Below, piece after piece: positions 52,925 to 62,530 of a DNA stretch of 64,000 nt; positions within the stretch are counted from its first letter, which is position 1; every line of letters starts with the position of its first letter. A program made the position numbers and the translations under genes. Below the pieces are notes generated by a model. That model ran no database searches. It saw only the letters and a list, made by a program, of their open reading frames with translations, and was not told the origin of the DNA. Source of the DNA: Candidatus Gallacutalibacter stercoravium (lineage in GTDB: Bacteria; Bacillota; Clostridia; Oscillospirales; Acutalibacteraceae). The DNA lies in assembly GCA_018716975.1 (NCBI GenBank), contig DVJE01000002.1, positions 62,001 through 126,000 of the forward strand, given 5' to 3'.

Positions 52925-53593
52925 ATGAATCAAAAACCTGCAACCGCAGCCGCTTCGGCGGAAAAAACCCGCGGCATGGTGCAAATGGCCTTGTTTTGCG
53001 CCATTATCCTGCTGCTGGCGTTCACTCCATTTTTAGGCTACATCCCGCTGGGCTTCACCAGGGCCACCATTGTGCACATCCCCGTTATTATCGGTTCTAT
53101 TGTGCTGGGGCCTAAAAAAGGCGCCGGGCTGGGATTTCTGTTCGGCCTTACCAGCTTTATCAACAACTCCTTTATTAGCCCTACGGTGACCTCTTTTGTG
53201 TTTACGCCTTTCTATTCGGTGGGGGAGACCCAGGGCAATTTTTGGAGCTTAGTGATTTGCTTTGTGCCGCGCATTCTGGTAGGAGTGGTACCCTATTACG
53301 TTTATAAGCTGCTGACATACCTAACCAAGAACAGCGCAAAGGGGCAGTATTTGGCGCTAACGATGGCGGGGCTTTTGGGATCCCTTACCAACACACTGCT
53401 GGTGATGAACCTGATCTTCTTCTGCTTTTCCAACAGCTATGCTGCCGCCAATAATGTTTCGGTAGAGGCGCTTTACGGCTTTATCCTTTCGGTTATTGGC
53501 ATTAACGGTGTGCCCGAGGCTATTGTGGCGGCCATCCTAACGGCGGCTATTACGCGGGTGCTGCTGCATTTAAAGCAAAAACGCCGCCTGTAA
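52925..53593 (+). CDS. ECF transporter S component, probably for pantothenate
   Basis: 222 residues, ATG after CCGGAGG. About six membrane helices. The segment LLAFTPFLGYIPLGFTRATIVHIPVIIGSIVLGPKKGAGLGFLFGL resembles PanT-type pantothenate-binding S components, which share an external ECF energising module. Specificity is inferred and supported loosely by coaBC and coaX in the same window. No ecfA or ecfT gene nearby, as expected for group II systems. Confidence 0.75.
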   Translation: MNQKPATAAASAEKTRGMVQMALFCAIILLLAFTPFLGYIPLGFTRATIVHIPVIIGSIVLGPKKGAGLGFLFGLTSFINNSFISPTVTSFVFTPFYSVGETQGNFWSLVICFVPRILVGVVPYYVYKLLTYLTKNSAKGQYLALTMAGLLGSLTNTLLVMNLIFFCFSNSYAAANNVSVEALYGFILSVIGINGVPEAIVAAILTAAITRVLLHLKQKRRL

Positions 53594-53610
53594 GGCGAGG
53601 CGCCGCACCC

Positions 53611-53639
53611 TTGCAAACAACAGGGCAAAGGTATATAAT
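53611..53639 (+). promoter_or_regulatory. Sigma-A promoter of serS
   Basis: TTGCAA and TATAAT with a 17-base spacer, 18 bases past the previous stop. Confidence 0.8.
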
Positions 53640-53645
53640 AACAAA

Positions 53646-53940
53646 AAAGGGGCATGATGGCTGTTAGCCCCGGTTTTGGATACAATATAAAAGCGAGCTG
53701 CGGCTGTGACAAAAGCTGCGGCCGGCGCAAACCACAAGAGAGCCGGTGGATGGTGCGAACCGGCGGGGAGCCCGGCCTTTCCACTTTTCGAGCCGCCGGC
53801 GAGGAGCCGGAGGGAGGCGCCCTTTACTGCGCTAATCGAGGGGCCGGTTTTGCGCCGGCAATCTGGGTGGCAACGCGGAAGTTCTTCCGTCCCAATCAAC
53901 TGCTGTACCGGTTACGGCGGCTTTGGGGCGGAATTTTTTT
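53646..53940 (+). promoter_or_regulatory. T-box leader of serS
   Basis: Stem I has the AG bulge AGAGAGCC (53737-53744) and the distal-loop stretch GGATGGTGCGAACC. A TCC serine codon at 53780-53782, followed by ACTTTTCGAG, is the likely specifier. The T-box TGGGTGGCAACGCGG is at 53864-53878; TGGC fits discriminator G of tRNA-Ser. The antiterminator partner CCGTCCC is at 53887-53893, and the competing terminator pairs TTCCGTCCCAA with TTGGGGCGGAA, followed by T7 (to 53940). Confidence 0.92.
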
Positions 53941-53990
53941 ATTCCTAAATGGGTTAAAACAACAAAAAGTAATATTAGGAGGGTTTATAC

Positions 53991-55280
53991 ATGTTGGATA
54001 TTAATTTGCTGCGCAATTCTCCGGAGTTGGTTAAGGAGAACATCCGTAAAAAGTTTCAGGATGAAAAGCTGCCGCTGGTGGACGAGGTGGTGCAGCTGGA
54101 TAAGCAATTCCGTGACGCTAAGGCAAAAGGCGACGCGCTGCGCAATCAGCGCAAAACCATCAGTAAGCAAATAGGCGCGCTCATGGGCAAGGGCCAAAAG
54201 GAAGAGGCCCAGCAGGCCAAAGAGCAGGTGGCGGCTATTGCCCAGGAGTTAGAGCAGCTGGAGCAGCTGGAACAGGATCTCACCGCCCAGATCCGGGAGC
54301 GGATGTTGGTTATCCCCAACATCATCGATCCCAGCGTGCCCATCGGCAAGGATGACAGCGAGAACATAGAAGTGGAGCGCTTCGGCGAGCCCGCCGTGCC
54401 GGATTTTGAGGTGCCCTATCATGTGGATATTATGGAGCGCCTAAACGGCATCGATCTCGACAGCGCCCGCAAAACCAGCGGCAACGGCTTTTATTACCTG
54501 CGCGGAGATATCGCCCGGCTGCATTCGGCCATCCTCTCTTATGCCCGGGATTTTATGATTGACCGGGGCTTTACCTACTATGTGCCGCCCTTTATGATCC
54601 GCTCCGACGTGGTAACCGGCGTAATGAGCTTTGCCGAAATGGAAAACATGATGTATAAAATCGAGGGAGAGGATCTCTACCTTATAGGCACCAGCGAACA
54701 CTCCATGATAGGCAAATTTATCGACACCATTCTTACCGAAGACGAGTTACCCCAAACCCTCACCAGCTATTCCCCGTGCTTCCGCAAAGAGGTGGGGGCC
54801 CATGGCATTGAGGAGCGGGGGGTTTACCGCATCCACCAATTTGAAAAACAAGAGATGATAGTGGTGTGCCGCCCGGAGGAGAGCGCCGATTGGTTTGTAA
54901 AGCTGTATCAAAACACGGTGGATTTCTTCCGTTCGCTGGATATTCCGGTGCGCACGCTGGAATGCTGCTCGGGAGATTTGGCGGATCTGAAGGTTAAGAG
55001 CATCGATGTAGAGGCTTGGTCCCCCCGCCAGAAAAAGTATTTTGAGGTGGGCAGCTGTTCCAACCTGGGCGATGCCCAGGCCCGCCGCTTGGGTATCCGG
55101 GTGCGGGGGAAAGACAGCAAAGACAAGCCTTACTTCCCCCATACCCTCAACAACACTGTGGTAGCGCCGCCCCGTATGCTTATCGCCTTTTTAGAGAACA
55201 ATTTGTGCGCCGATGGCTCGGTGCGCATTCCCCAGCCGCTGCGCATGTATATGGGCAATAAGGAATTTATCGGTAAGTAA
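53991..55280 (+). CDS. serS: Seryl-tRNA synthetase
   Basis: 429 residues, ATG after TTAGGAGG. N-terminal long antiparallel coiled coil (about residues 28-105) that binds the tRNA-Ser arm, then the class II catalytic core with TSEHSMIGKF near residue 233, PCFRKEVGAHG (motif 2) near residue 262 and NTVVAPPRMLIAFLEN (motif 3) near residue 385. Complete. Controlled by the T-box just upstream. Confidence 0.97.
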   Translation: MLDINLLRNSPELVKENIRKKFQDEKLPLVDEVVQLDKQFRDAKAKGDALRNQRKTISKQIGALMGKGQKEEAQQAKEQVAAIAQELEQLEQLEQDLTAQIRERMLVIPNIIDPSVPIGKDDSENIEVERFGEPAVPDFEVPYHVDIMERLNGIDLDSARKTSGNGFYYLRGDIARLHSAILSYARDFMIDRGFTYYVPPFMIRSDVVTGVMSFAEMENMMYKIEGEDLYLIGTSEHSMIGKFIDTILTEDELPQTLTSYSPCFRKEVGAHGIEERGVYRIHQFEKQEMIVVCRPEESADWFVKLYQNTVDFFRSLDIPVRTLECCSGDLADLKVKSIDVEAWSPRQKKYFEVGSCSNLGDAQARRLGIRVRGKDSKDKPYFPHTLNNTVVAPPRMLIAFLENNLCADGSVRIPQPLRMYMGNKEFIGK

Positions 55281-55336
55281 AGCAAAACCGTAAAACCACG
55301 AAACAGCAGGGAACGCAACAGAAAGGGTGACGCTTG

Positions 55337-56593
55337 ATGGAAGAACAAAAAACCGCAATGCCCCAGGCTTTGGCTAACGATCACGAAAGCCTGCAGGGAA
55401 AAACCATTTTGCTGGGGGTTAGCGGCAGCATCGCCGCCTATAAGGCCGCCTATCTGGCCAGCGCCCTGCACAAGCGGGGCTGTGATGTGCATGTGCTGAT
55501 GACGGCCAACGCCTGCCAGTTTATCAACCCCATTACTTTTGAAACCTTAACCGACAATAAATGCTTGGTGGATACGTTTGATCGCAACTTTCAATACAAT
55601 GTAGAGCATGTGTCCCTGGCTAAACGGGCCGATCTCTGCTTGCTGGCCCCGGCTTCGGCCAACCTGATTGCCCGGCTGGCCTACGGTATGGCCGACGATA
55701 TGCTCACCACCACGGTGCTGGCCTGCTCCTGCCCCAAGCTGGTGGCCCCCGCCATGAACACCGGCATGTTGCAAAACCCCATTACGCAAGATAATTTGGC
55801 CCGGATGGAGCGCTTTGGCTTTACCTTAATCCAGCCCGCCATTGGCTATTTGGCCTGCGGCGACACAGGGGCGGGCAAGTTCCCCGAGCCCGAGGTGTTG
55901 CTTGAGCATGTGTATCAGCAGCTGTGCTGTCCCAAAGATTTGGCTGGGGTGCGGGTGCTGGTTACTGCAGGCCCCACCCGAGAGGCGGTGGATCCCGTGC
56001 GTTTTTTGTCCAACCGTTCCAGCGGCAAAATGGGCTATGCGGTGGCCCGGGCCGCCTCGCTGCGGGGCGCCCAGGTTACGCTGGTATCCGGCCCCACGGC
56101 GTTGGAGGAGCCGCCCTTTGTGCAAACCGTTCAGGTAACCAGCGCCCGCGAGATGTTTGAAGCGGTTACCAGCCGGGCGGGGGAACAGGATATCATCATC
56201 AAGGCCGCGGCGGTGGCCGATTACCGCCCGGCGCAGGTGTATGAGGAAAAAATCAAAAAGGGCCCCCAAGGGGACTTAAACGCCATTGAATTGGAGCGCA
56301 CCGATGATATCCTGGCCTGGCTGGGAGCGCATAAAACGCCGGGGCAGTTTTTATGCGGTTTTTCGATGGAGACCCAGAATGTGGAAGAAAATTCCCGGGC
56401 CAAGCTCTACAAAAAAAATGTGGATATGATTGCTGCTAATAGCCTGCGCACCCAAGGGGCGGGCTTTGCGGGAGACACCAATGTGCTAACCCTCATTACC
56501 CGCGACGGGGCGCGCCAGCTGGAAAAGATGAGCAAACGGGAGGCGGCCCATTGCTTGCTGGATGAAATTCAGCGCCGGCGCAACGGCGGTTAA
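55337..56593 (+). CDS. coaBC: Bifunctional phosphopantothenoylcysteine decarboxylase/phosphopantothenate-cysteine ligase
   Basis: 418 residues from the ATG at 55337 after GAAAGGGTGA. The flavin-dependent decarboxylase half (residues 20-200) has GVSGSIAAYKAAYLASAL, LAPASANLIARLAYGMADD and APAMNTGM; the ligase half has ITAGPTREAVDPVRFLSNRSSGKMGYA-type sequence near residue 215 and AAVADYRP. Two consecutive CoA-synthesis steps. Located 56 bases behind serS, possibly on the same transcript. Confidence 0.96.
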   Translation: MEEQKTAMPQALANDHESLQGKTILLGVSGSIAAYKAAYLASALHKRGCDVHVLMTANACQFINPITFETLTDNKCLVDTFDRNFQYNVEHVSLAKRADLCLLAPASANLIARLAYGMADDMLTTTVLACSCPKLVAPAMNTGMLQNPITQDNLARMERFGFTLIQPAIGYLACGDTGAGKFPEPEVLLEHVYQQLCCPKDLAGVRVLVTAGPTREAVDPVRFLSNRSSGKMGYAVARAASLRGAQVTLVSGPTALEEPPFVQTVQVTSAREMFEAVTSRAGEQDIIIKAAAVADYRPAQVYEEKIKKGPQGDLNAIELERTDDILAWLGAHKTPGQFLCGFSMETQNVEENSRAKLYKKNVDMIAANSLRTQGAGFAGDTNVLTLITRDGARQLEKMSKREAAHCLLDEIQRRRNGG

Positions 56594-56639
56594 AAAGCAG
56601 CCTTAATGCTTGACGCTGTGAAAGCAAAGGGGAGTGGCT

Positions 56640-57203
56640 ATGGGAGAAACGAGAATAACGAATGCGCAAGATTGCGGGAGCAAGCTGGAGGCATTAAAGC
56701 AAAGAGCCAAGGCTGTGCTGCCCGCCGGGACCATTCGTGTTTACGACCTGATGCCGGTGTTTGAGGACGCGGTGCTTTTCGCCGAAATAACCCGCGCCTT
56801 GGCGGAACCCTTTGCTGGGCGCGTGGATGTGGTTGTAGCCCCCGAAGCCCTGGGCTGGGTGCTGGGGGCGGCCTTGGCCCGTGAATTGGGGGTGGGCTTT
56901 GTTGGTGTGCGCAAAAAAGGTAAGCTGCCTTACCCGCCCGATAGGCTTGTGTCGCAACACTTTGCCGATTACGACGGGCCCAAAACCCTGCAGCTGCGCA
57001 GCGACGCGCCTTTGCCGGGCAAACGGGTGCTGCTTACCGACGAATGGATTGAAACCGGCTCTCAGGCCCAGGCGTTGCTGCGTTTACTAGGCCATTGGGA
57101 TTGCCAAGTGGTGGGCATCGCCGCTTTGGGGATCGACCGCAACAGCGTTACCACGCCTTGGCTGGATACCGGTTTTGCCCATTGTTTGGGGACGGATTGG
57201 TGA
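56640..57203 (+). CDS. Adenine-phosphoribosyltransferase-like protein
   Basis: 187 residues from the ATG at 56640 after AAGGGGA. Type I PRTase fold. The stretch APEALGWVLGAALARELGVGFVGVRKKGKLP matches APRT strongly, and the PRPP loop reads VLLTDEWIETGSQ near residue 131, where APRT usually has VLIVDDVLATGGT. The acidic pair is D-E instead of D-D. It may be an APRT with altered substrate choice or a regulatory relative. It follows coaBC by 46 bases. Confidence 0.8.
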   Translation: MGETRITNAQDCGSKLEALKQRAKAVLPAGTIRVYDLMPVFEDAVLFAEITRALAEPFAGRVDVVVAPEALGWVLGAALARELGVGFVGVRKKGKLPYPPDRLVSQHFADYDGPKTLQLRSDAPLPGKRVLLTDEWIETGSQAQALLRLLGHWDCQVVGIAALGIDRNSVTTPWLDTGFAHCLGTDW

Positions 57204-57227
57204 CCGATGCGGTCAGAACGCACAAGC

Positions 57228-57252
57228 CCCGGCCACTTGCGGCCGGGTTTTT
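57228..57252 (+). terminator. Terminator after the APRT-like gene
   Basis: CCCGGCC, a 6-base loop and GGCCGGG followed by T5. Confidence 0.9.
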
Positions 57253-57268
57253 ATGGATAGCGTCAAAA

Positions 57269-57283
57269 TGAATATTTATACAT
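57269..57283 (+). promoter_or_regulatory. Candidate ARG box (ArgR operator)
   Basis: TGAATATTTATACAT matches the ArgR/AhrC consensus TGAATWWWWATTCA at all but one conserved position. It lies just upstream of the arg promoter; a second, poorer half-site (TGAATGTCAT) overlaps the -10 box. No argR gene in the window. Confidence 0.6.
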
Positions 57284-57290
57284 AAAATGC

Positions 57291-57318
57291 TTGATTTTTT
57301 GCATAAAGAGAGTATAAT
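57291..57318 (+). promoter_or_regulatory. Sigma-A promoter of the arg cluster
   Basis: TTGATT and TATAAT with a 16-base spacer, about 80 bases before argG. Confidence 0.75.
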
Positions 57319-57398
57319 GAATGTCATAAAACGGCGGTACTTCTCGTGTTCAGCGCCGCATGATATGAGAAATTTAACAGGAAAGGTTATGATTATTC

Positions 57399-58622
57399 AT
57401 GGCGAATGAAATTAAGAAGGTTGTTCTGGCCTACTCCGGCGGGTTGGATACCTCTATTATTATTCCGTGGTTGAAAGAAAACTACAACAATTGCGAAGTG
57501 ATTGCCGCCGCTGCAGACGTGGGCCAGGGCAAAGAGCTTTCGGGGCTGGAGGAAAAGGCCAAAAAGACCGGCGCCTCTAAGCTGTATATCATGGATCTGA
57601 AAAAGGAATTTGTAGAAGATTATATCTTCCCCACCGTTAAGGCGGGCGCTGTGTATGAAGATAAATACCTGTTGGGCACCTCTTTTGCCCGCCCCATTAT
57701 CGCCAAGCGCTTGGTGGAAATCGCTAAGGCTGAAAACGCCGACGCTATCTGCCACGGCTGCACCGGCAAGGGCAACGACCAGGTTCGTTTTGAGCTGGCC
57801 ATCAAGGCCTTTGCTCCTAAAATGAAGATCATCGCCCCCTGGCGGGTGTGGAACCTGAAGTCCCGCGATGAAGAGATCGACTACGCTGAGGCCCACAACG
57901 TGCCGCTGAATATCACCCGTGAAACCAACTATTCCAAAGATAAAAACCTGTGGCACCTTTCTCATGAGGGGCTGGATCTGGAGGATCCCGCCAACGAGCC
58001 CCATTACGACGATCCCAACTTTTTGGAGCTGGGCGTTTCCCCCGAGCAGGCGCCCGATAAGGCCACCTATGTGACCATCCATTTTGAAAAGGGCGTGCCC
58101 ACCGCCATTGACGGCCAAGAGATGGACGCCGTAGCCCTGGTGGCCAAGCTCAACGAGTTGGGCGGCGCCAACGGCATCGGCATTGCCGATATGATTGAAA
58201 ACCGCTTGGTGGGCATGAAATCCCGCGGCGTATACGAAACCCCCGGTGGCACCATCTTATACCACGCTCACAGCAAGCTGGAAGAGCTGTGCCTGGATAG
58301 AGATACCTACCACTACAAACAGCAGGTTGCCCTGCGTTTTGCCGAGCTGGTATATTTTGGCCAGTGGTACACCCCGTTGCGCAAGGCCCTTTCGGCCTTT
58401 GTGGATTCCACCCAAGAAACAGTTACCGGCGATGTAAAGCTCAAGCTGTATAAAGGCAACATTATCGATGCCGGCGTAACCTCCCCCTATTCGTTGTATG
58501 ACGAGGAGATCGCCACCTTTAGCGAGGATGAAGTTTACAACCAGATGGATAGCCAGGGCTTTATCAACCTGTTTGGCTTGCCCATCCAGGTGCAGGGCCT
58601 CAAGGGCTTGGTAAAGGAATAA
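57399..58622 (+). CDS. argG: Argininosuccinate synthase
   Basis: 407 residues, ATG ten bases after AGGAAAGG. Joins citrulline and aspartate using ATP. The PP-loop motif is [11 protein letters not shown] near residue 11; [15 protein letters not shown] near residue 117 and the substrate-binding [21 protein letters not shown] follow. Complete. First gene of argGHCJBD. Confidence 0.98.
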   Translation: MANEIKKVVLAYSGGLDTSIIIPWLKENYNNCEVIAAAADVGQGKELSGLEEKAKKTGASKLYIMDLKKEFVEDYIFPTVKAGAVYEDKYLLGTSFARPIIAKRLVEIAKAENADAICHGCTGKGNDQVRFELAIKAFAPKMKIIAPWRVWNLKSRDEEIDYAEAHNVPLNITRETNYSKDKNLWHLSHEGLDLEDPANEPHYDDPNFLELGVSPEQAPDKATYVTIHFEKGVPTAIDGQEMDAVALVAKLNELGGANGIGIADMIENRLVGMKSRGVYETPGGTILYHAHSKLEELCLDRDTYHYKQQVALRFAELVYFGQWYTPLRKALSAFVDSTQETVTGDVKLKLYKGNIIDAGVTSPYSLYDEEIATFSEDEVYNQMDSQGFINLFGLPIQVQGLKGLVKE

Positions 58623-58651
58623 GAGCCGCGTATAAAGCAATGCAGGTTTCG

Positions 58652-58674
58652 GGGCAGGCCGGGCGTCTGCCCCG
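58652..58674 (+). other. Intercistronic hairpin between argG and argH
   Basis: GGGGCAG and CTGCCCC around a 9-base loop, without a T-run. May affect mRNA stability. Confidence 0.5.
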
Positions 58675-58721
58675 CTTCTGTTGGCGGCGGATATACCGCC
58701 GGTTTAGAGGGGGCGTTTCAT

Positions 58722-60104
58722 TTGAAATTGTGGACCGGGCGTTTTCACAAGGAACCCGATCAGAAAACCAACGATTTTAATTCCTCCATTTCGTTCGACA
58801 GCCGCATGTACCGCCAGGATATTGAGGGCAGCATGGCCCACGCCGCCATGCTGGGGGCATGCGGCATTATCGATAAGGATGAGGCCCAAGCCATTCAGGA
58901 CGGGTTGGCGGGCATTTTGGAGGATCTGGAATCCGGTGCGCTGGCCATCGACCCGGACGCGGAGGATATCCATACCTTTGTAGAGGGCGAGCTTACCGCC
59001 CGCCTAGGCGATGCGGGCAAACGCCTGCACACCGCGCGAAGCCGTAACGATCAGGTGGCGCTGGATGTGCGCCTGTATCTTAAAAACGAGGCGCAGGGCT
59101 TGATGGCGCAGCTGAAAGAGCTCATCGGCGTGCTGTGCGGCAAAGCCCAAGAGCACGCAGGCGACGTGATGCCCGGCTACACCCATTTGCAGCGGGCTCA
59201 GCCCATCACCTTTGGGCACCATTTAATGGCCTATGCCGAAATGCTGCTGCGGGATTTGGGCCGGCTTCAGGATGCGGTGGGCCGCATGGACCAATGCCCC
59301 TTGGGCAGCGGAGCCTTGGCAGGCACCACCTATCCCATCGATAGGGAAATCACCGCTCGCGCGTTGGGGTTTGCCGCCCCCACAGCCAATAGCTTAGACG
59401 GCGTTGCCGACCGGGATTTTTGTGTGGAGCTGGCCGCGGCGCTGTCGCTGATAATGGTGCATCTATCGCGTTTTTGCGAGGAGATCATTCTGTGGTGCTC
59501 CTGGGAATTTAAATTTGTAGAGCTGGACGACGCTTTTTCCACCGGTTCCAGCATTATGCCGCAAAAAAAGAACCCCGATATCGCCGAGCTGGTGCGCGGC
59601 AAATCGGGCCGGGTGTTCGGCGATCTGATTACCCTGCTTACCATGCTGAAGGGATTGCCCCTGGCTTACAACAAAGATATGCAGGAGGATAAAGAGGCCG
59701 TTTTTGACGCGGTGGATACCGTTAAACTGTGCCTTACTGCCTTTACTCCCATGATAAGCACCATGCGGGTGTTGCCCGGCAACATGCGCAAGGCGGCGGC
59801 CGGCGGCTTTATCAACGCCACCGACTGCGCCGATTATCTCACCAAAAAGGGCGTTCCCTTCCGCGACGCATACCGTATTACCGGCGCGCTGGTGGCCCGC
59901 TGTATCGAGCTGGGGCTGACGCTGGAAACTCTGCCGCTGAGTGAGTATACCGCCCTTAGCCCCGAATTTGACGAGGGCGTTTACGAGGCTATTTCGTTGG
60001 AAGCCTGCGCCGGTGGACGCAAATCTTACGGAGGCCCAGCCAAGGAAAATGTGCTGGCCCAAGTGAAACGGGTGCGAAAACTGCTGGAAGCAGCAGGCGA
60101 ATAA
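58722..60104 (+). CDS. argH: Argininosuccinate lyase
   Basis: 460 residues, TTG start after AGAGGGGGCG. Splits argininosuccinate to arginine and fumarate. Signatures are LHTARSRNDQVALDVRLYL near residue 102, PGYTHLQRAQPITFGHH near residue 149 with the catalytic His, and the fumarase-superfamily loop TGSSIMPQKKNPD near residue 270. Complete. Confidence 0.97.
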   Translation: MKLWTGRFHKEPDQKTNDFNSSISFDSRMYRQDIEGSMAHAAMLGACGIIDKDEAQAIQDGLAGILEDLESGALAIDPDAEDIHTFVEGELTARLGDAGKRLHTARSRNDQVALDVRLYLKNEAQGLMAQLKELIGVLCGKAQEHAGDVMPGYTHLQRAQPITFGHHLMAYAEMLLRDLGRLQDAVGRMDQCPLGSGALAGTTYPIDREITARALGFAAPTANSLDGVADRDFCVELAAALSLIMVHLSRFCEEIILWCSWEFKFVELDDAFSTGSSIMPQKKNPDIAELVRGKSGRVFGDLITLLTMLKGLPLAYNKDMQEDKEAVFDAVDTVKLCLTAFTPMISTMRVLPGNMRKAAAGGFINATDCADYLTKKGVPFRDAYRITGALVARCIELGLTLETLPLSEYTALSPEFDEGVYEAISLEACAGGRKSYGGPAKENVLAQVKRVRKLLEAAGE

Positions 60105-60166
60105 GCTGTTGCACTTTGCCGGCTCGGGCCGGTTGCAAATGATACGGGTGAAAGGAAGAATCGTTT

Positions 60167-61201
60167 ATGATAAAAGCGGGCGTAATCGGGGCCACCGGCT
60201 ATGCTGGGGCCGAGCTGTGCCGGCTGCTGCTCAGCCATCCTCAGGCGCAGCTAACCGCCCTGAGTTCGGTGAGCTTTGAGGGAAAGGCTCTCAGCGAGGT
60301 GTATCCCGCCTACCGGGGACTGTGCGATCTTACCTGCGGCAGCGCCGATCAGGTTGTGGATGCGTGCGACGTTATTTTTGCTGCCTTGCCTCACGGTTTA
60401 TCCCAGGAGTTGGCGGCACAATGCGACGCCAAGGGCAAGGTGTTTATTGATTTGGGGGCGGATTTCCGCCTGGAAAACGAAGAAGATTACAAGCAGTGGT
60501 ACGGCGGGGAATATACCGATAAGCAGCTGCATGCCAAAGCGGTGTATGCCCTTCCCGAACTCTTCCGAGATCAGATCCGCGGCAAAACGGTGATTGCAAA
60601 CCCCGGCTGCTACACCACCGGCGTGCCTTTGGCGCTAGCCCCCGCCGTAAAACTGGGGTTGGTAGAAACGGCGGGCATTATTGCCGACTGTAAATCCGGC
60701 GTCACCGGCGCCGGGCGGGGCCTAACCCAGGGCAGCCATTACCCGGAGCTTAACGAGGGTATGCATCCCTATAAGGTGGCGGCCCACCGGCATACGCCGG
60801 AAATAGAACAGACTCTGTCGCATCTGGCAGGGGAGAAGGTGCGCATTACCTTTGTGCCCCATCTGCTGCCGGTTAACCGGGGTATTCTCTCCACCTGCTA
60901 TGCCCGCTTGAAGCCGGGCGTGGATAAACAGCAGGTGCGCCGTGCCTATGAGGATTTTTACAAGGATGAATTTTTTGTGCGCCTGCTGCCCGACGGCCAG
61001 TGCGCCGATATCCACAACATCAAGTATTCTAATTTCTGCGACGTTTCGCTGCACATAGACGATCGAACCGGAACCCTCATCGCCGTTTCTGCCATTGATA
61101 ATATGGTAAAGGGTGCGGCGGGGCAGGCTATTCAAAATATGAACCTGGTTTTTGGGTTGGAAGAGACAACAGGCCTCACCCAAATGCCCCCGGCGTTTTA
61201 A
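60167..61201 (+). CDS. argC: N-acetyl-gamma-glutamyl-phosphate reductase
   Basis: 344 residues, ATG after GAAAGGAAG. NADP motif GATGYAGAELCRLL at the N-terminus; active-site Cys in VIANPGCYTTGVPLAL near residue 148; the AHRHTPEIEQ stretch near residue 205 supplies the catalytic His. Complete. Third gene of the cluster. Confidence 0.98.
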   Translation: MIKAGVIGATGYAGAELCRLLLSHPQAQLTALSSVSFEGKALSEVYPAYRGLCDLTCGSADQVVDACDVIFAALPHGLSQELAAQCDAKGKVFIDLGADFRLENEEDYKQWYGGEYTDKQLHAKAVYALPELFRDQIRGKTVIANPGCYTTGVPLALAPAVKLGLVETAGIIADCKSGVTGAGRGLTQGSHYPELNEGMHPYKVAAHRHTPEIEQTLSHLAGEKVRITFVPHLLPVNRGILSTCYARLKPGVDKQQVRRAYEDFYKDEFFVRLLPDGQCADIHNIKYSNFCDVSLHIDDRTGTLIAVSAIDNMVKGAAGQAIQNMNLVFGLEETTGLTQMPPAF

Positions 61202-61255
61202 AGGCCTAGCGTGGCTGTAAACCGGCAATAGACCGGGAAGAAAGGATGTTCACTC

Positions 61256-62473
61256 ATGATGCAATTTGTTTCCGGCGGCGTCACCGCCGCCAAGGGCTTT
61301 ACAGCGGCGGGGGTGCATTGCGGCATCCGGAAAAATAAAAGCAAACGGGATTTGGCGATGATTTACTGCGAAAAGCCCTGCGCGGCAGCGGCAGTATACA
61401 CCCAGAACCTGGTAAAGGGCGCGCCCATCCTGGTTACACAGGAGAATTTAAAAAACGGCGTGGCTCAGGCGGTTATTTGCAACAGCGGCAACGCCAACAC
61501 CTGCAACGCCGACGGGTTGGAAAAAGCCCGCCGCATGTGTGAGTTGGCGGGAGAGGCGCTGAACATCCCGGCGCAAGATGTTATTGTGGCCTCCACAGGG
61601 GTTATCGGCCAAATTTTGCCCATAGAGCCCATTGAAAATGCGGTGGAAGATTTGGCGGCGCAGCTATCTACTGAGGGCGGCACCAACGCCGCCGAGGCCA
61701 TTATGACCACCGACCTAATCAAAAAGGAAGTGGCGGTGCGCTTTGAGCTGGGCGGCAAGACGGTGCACATCGGCGGCATTGCCAAAGGCTCGGGCATGAT
61801 TCACCCCAATATGGCCACCATGCTGTGCTTTTTGACCACCGACGCGGCGATTTCTGCCGAAATGCTGGATGAGGCACTGCACGACGTGGTAAAAGACAGC
61901 TTTAATATGATAAGCATCGACGGAGACACCTCCACCAACGACACGCTGGCTATTATGGCCTCCGGCCTGGCCGGCAACCCGGAGATTACCCAAAAAGACG
62001 CCGGGTATGAAATTTTCTGCCAGGCGCTGTTGATGCTGTGTAAAGAGCTTTCTAAGCTGCTGGCAGGCGACGGCGAGGGGGCCACTAAGCTAATCATCTG
62101 CCGGGTGAACGGCGCAAAGAGCGACAAGGACGCAAGAGGCATTGCCAAATCGGTCATTTGCTCCAGTTTATTTAAAGCCGCCATGTTCGGCGCAGACGCC
62201 AATTGGGGCCGCGTGCTGTGCGCCATCGGCTATTCGGGCTGCCAGGTGGATGTAAACAAGGTGCAGGTGCGCTTTACCTCTGCCATGGGAGAGATCCTGG
62301 TGTGCCGCAACGGCGCCGGGGTAGAGTTTGACGAAGACCTGGCCAAGCAGGTGCTGTCGGAAAAGAAGGTTACCGTAGAAATTACTCTAGGCGACGGGGA
62401 TGCCAAAGCCGAGGCCTACGGTTGCGATTTAACCTATGATTATGTAAAGATAAACGGGGACTACCGCACCTAA
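61256..62473 (+). CDS. argJ: Glutamate N-acetyltransferase/amino-acid acetyltransferase
   Basis: 405 residues; two ATGs in a row, the first about nine bases after GAAAGGATG. Recycles the acetyl group from acetylornithine to glutamate. The self-cleavage site lies in KGSGMIHPNMATMLCFLTTDA near residue 180, where the Thr of ATM becomes the nucleophile of the beta chain. GANWGRV-like FGADANWGRVLCAIGYSG follows. Complete; presence of argJ implies the economical cyclic pathway. Confidence 0.97.
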   Translation: MMQFVSGGVTAAKGFTAAGVHCGIRKNKSKRDLAMIYCEKPCAAAAVYTQNLVKGAPILVTQENLKNGVAQAVICNSGNANTCNADGLEKARRMCELAGEALNIPAQDVIVASTGVIGQILPIEPIENAVEDLAAQLSTEGGTNAAEAIMTTDLIKKEVAVRFELGGKTVHIGGIAKGSGMIHPNMATMLCFLTTDAAISAEMLDEALHDVVKDSFNMISIDGDTSTNDTLAIMASGLAGNPEITQKDAGYEIFCQALLMLCKELSKLLAGDGEGATKLIICRVNGAKSDKDARGIAKSVICSSLFKAAMFGADANWGRVLCAIGYSGCQVDVNKVQVRFTSAMGEILVCRNGAGVEFDEDLAKQVLSEKKVTVEITLGDGDAKAEAYGCDLTYDYVKINGDYRT

Positions 62474-62530
62474 GCATATTGGAAAGCGGCATGTGTTTTG
62501 TTAAAAGCACAATCAACGGGGGGGTTATGC

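Noticed and set aside
57390-57410. Six-codon upstream frame (ATGATTATTCATGG...) overlapping the argG start
   Set aside because: Its ATG is only two bases from the purine-rich site, too close for initiation, and the same site is well placed for argG itself; likely chance.
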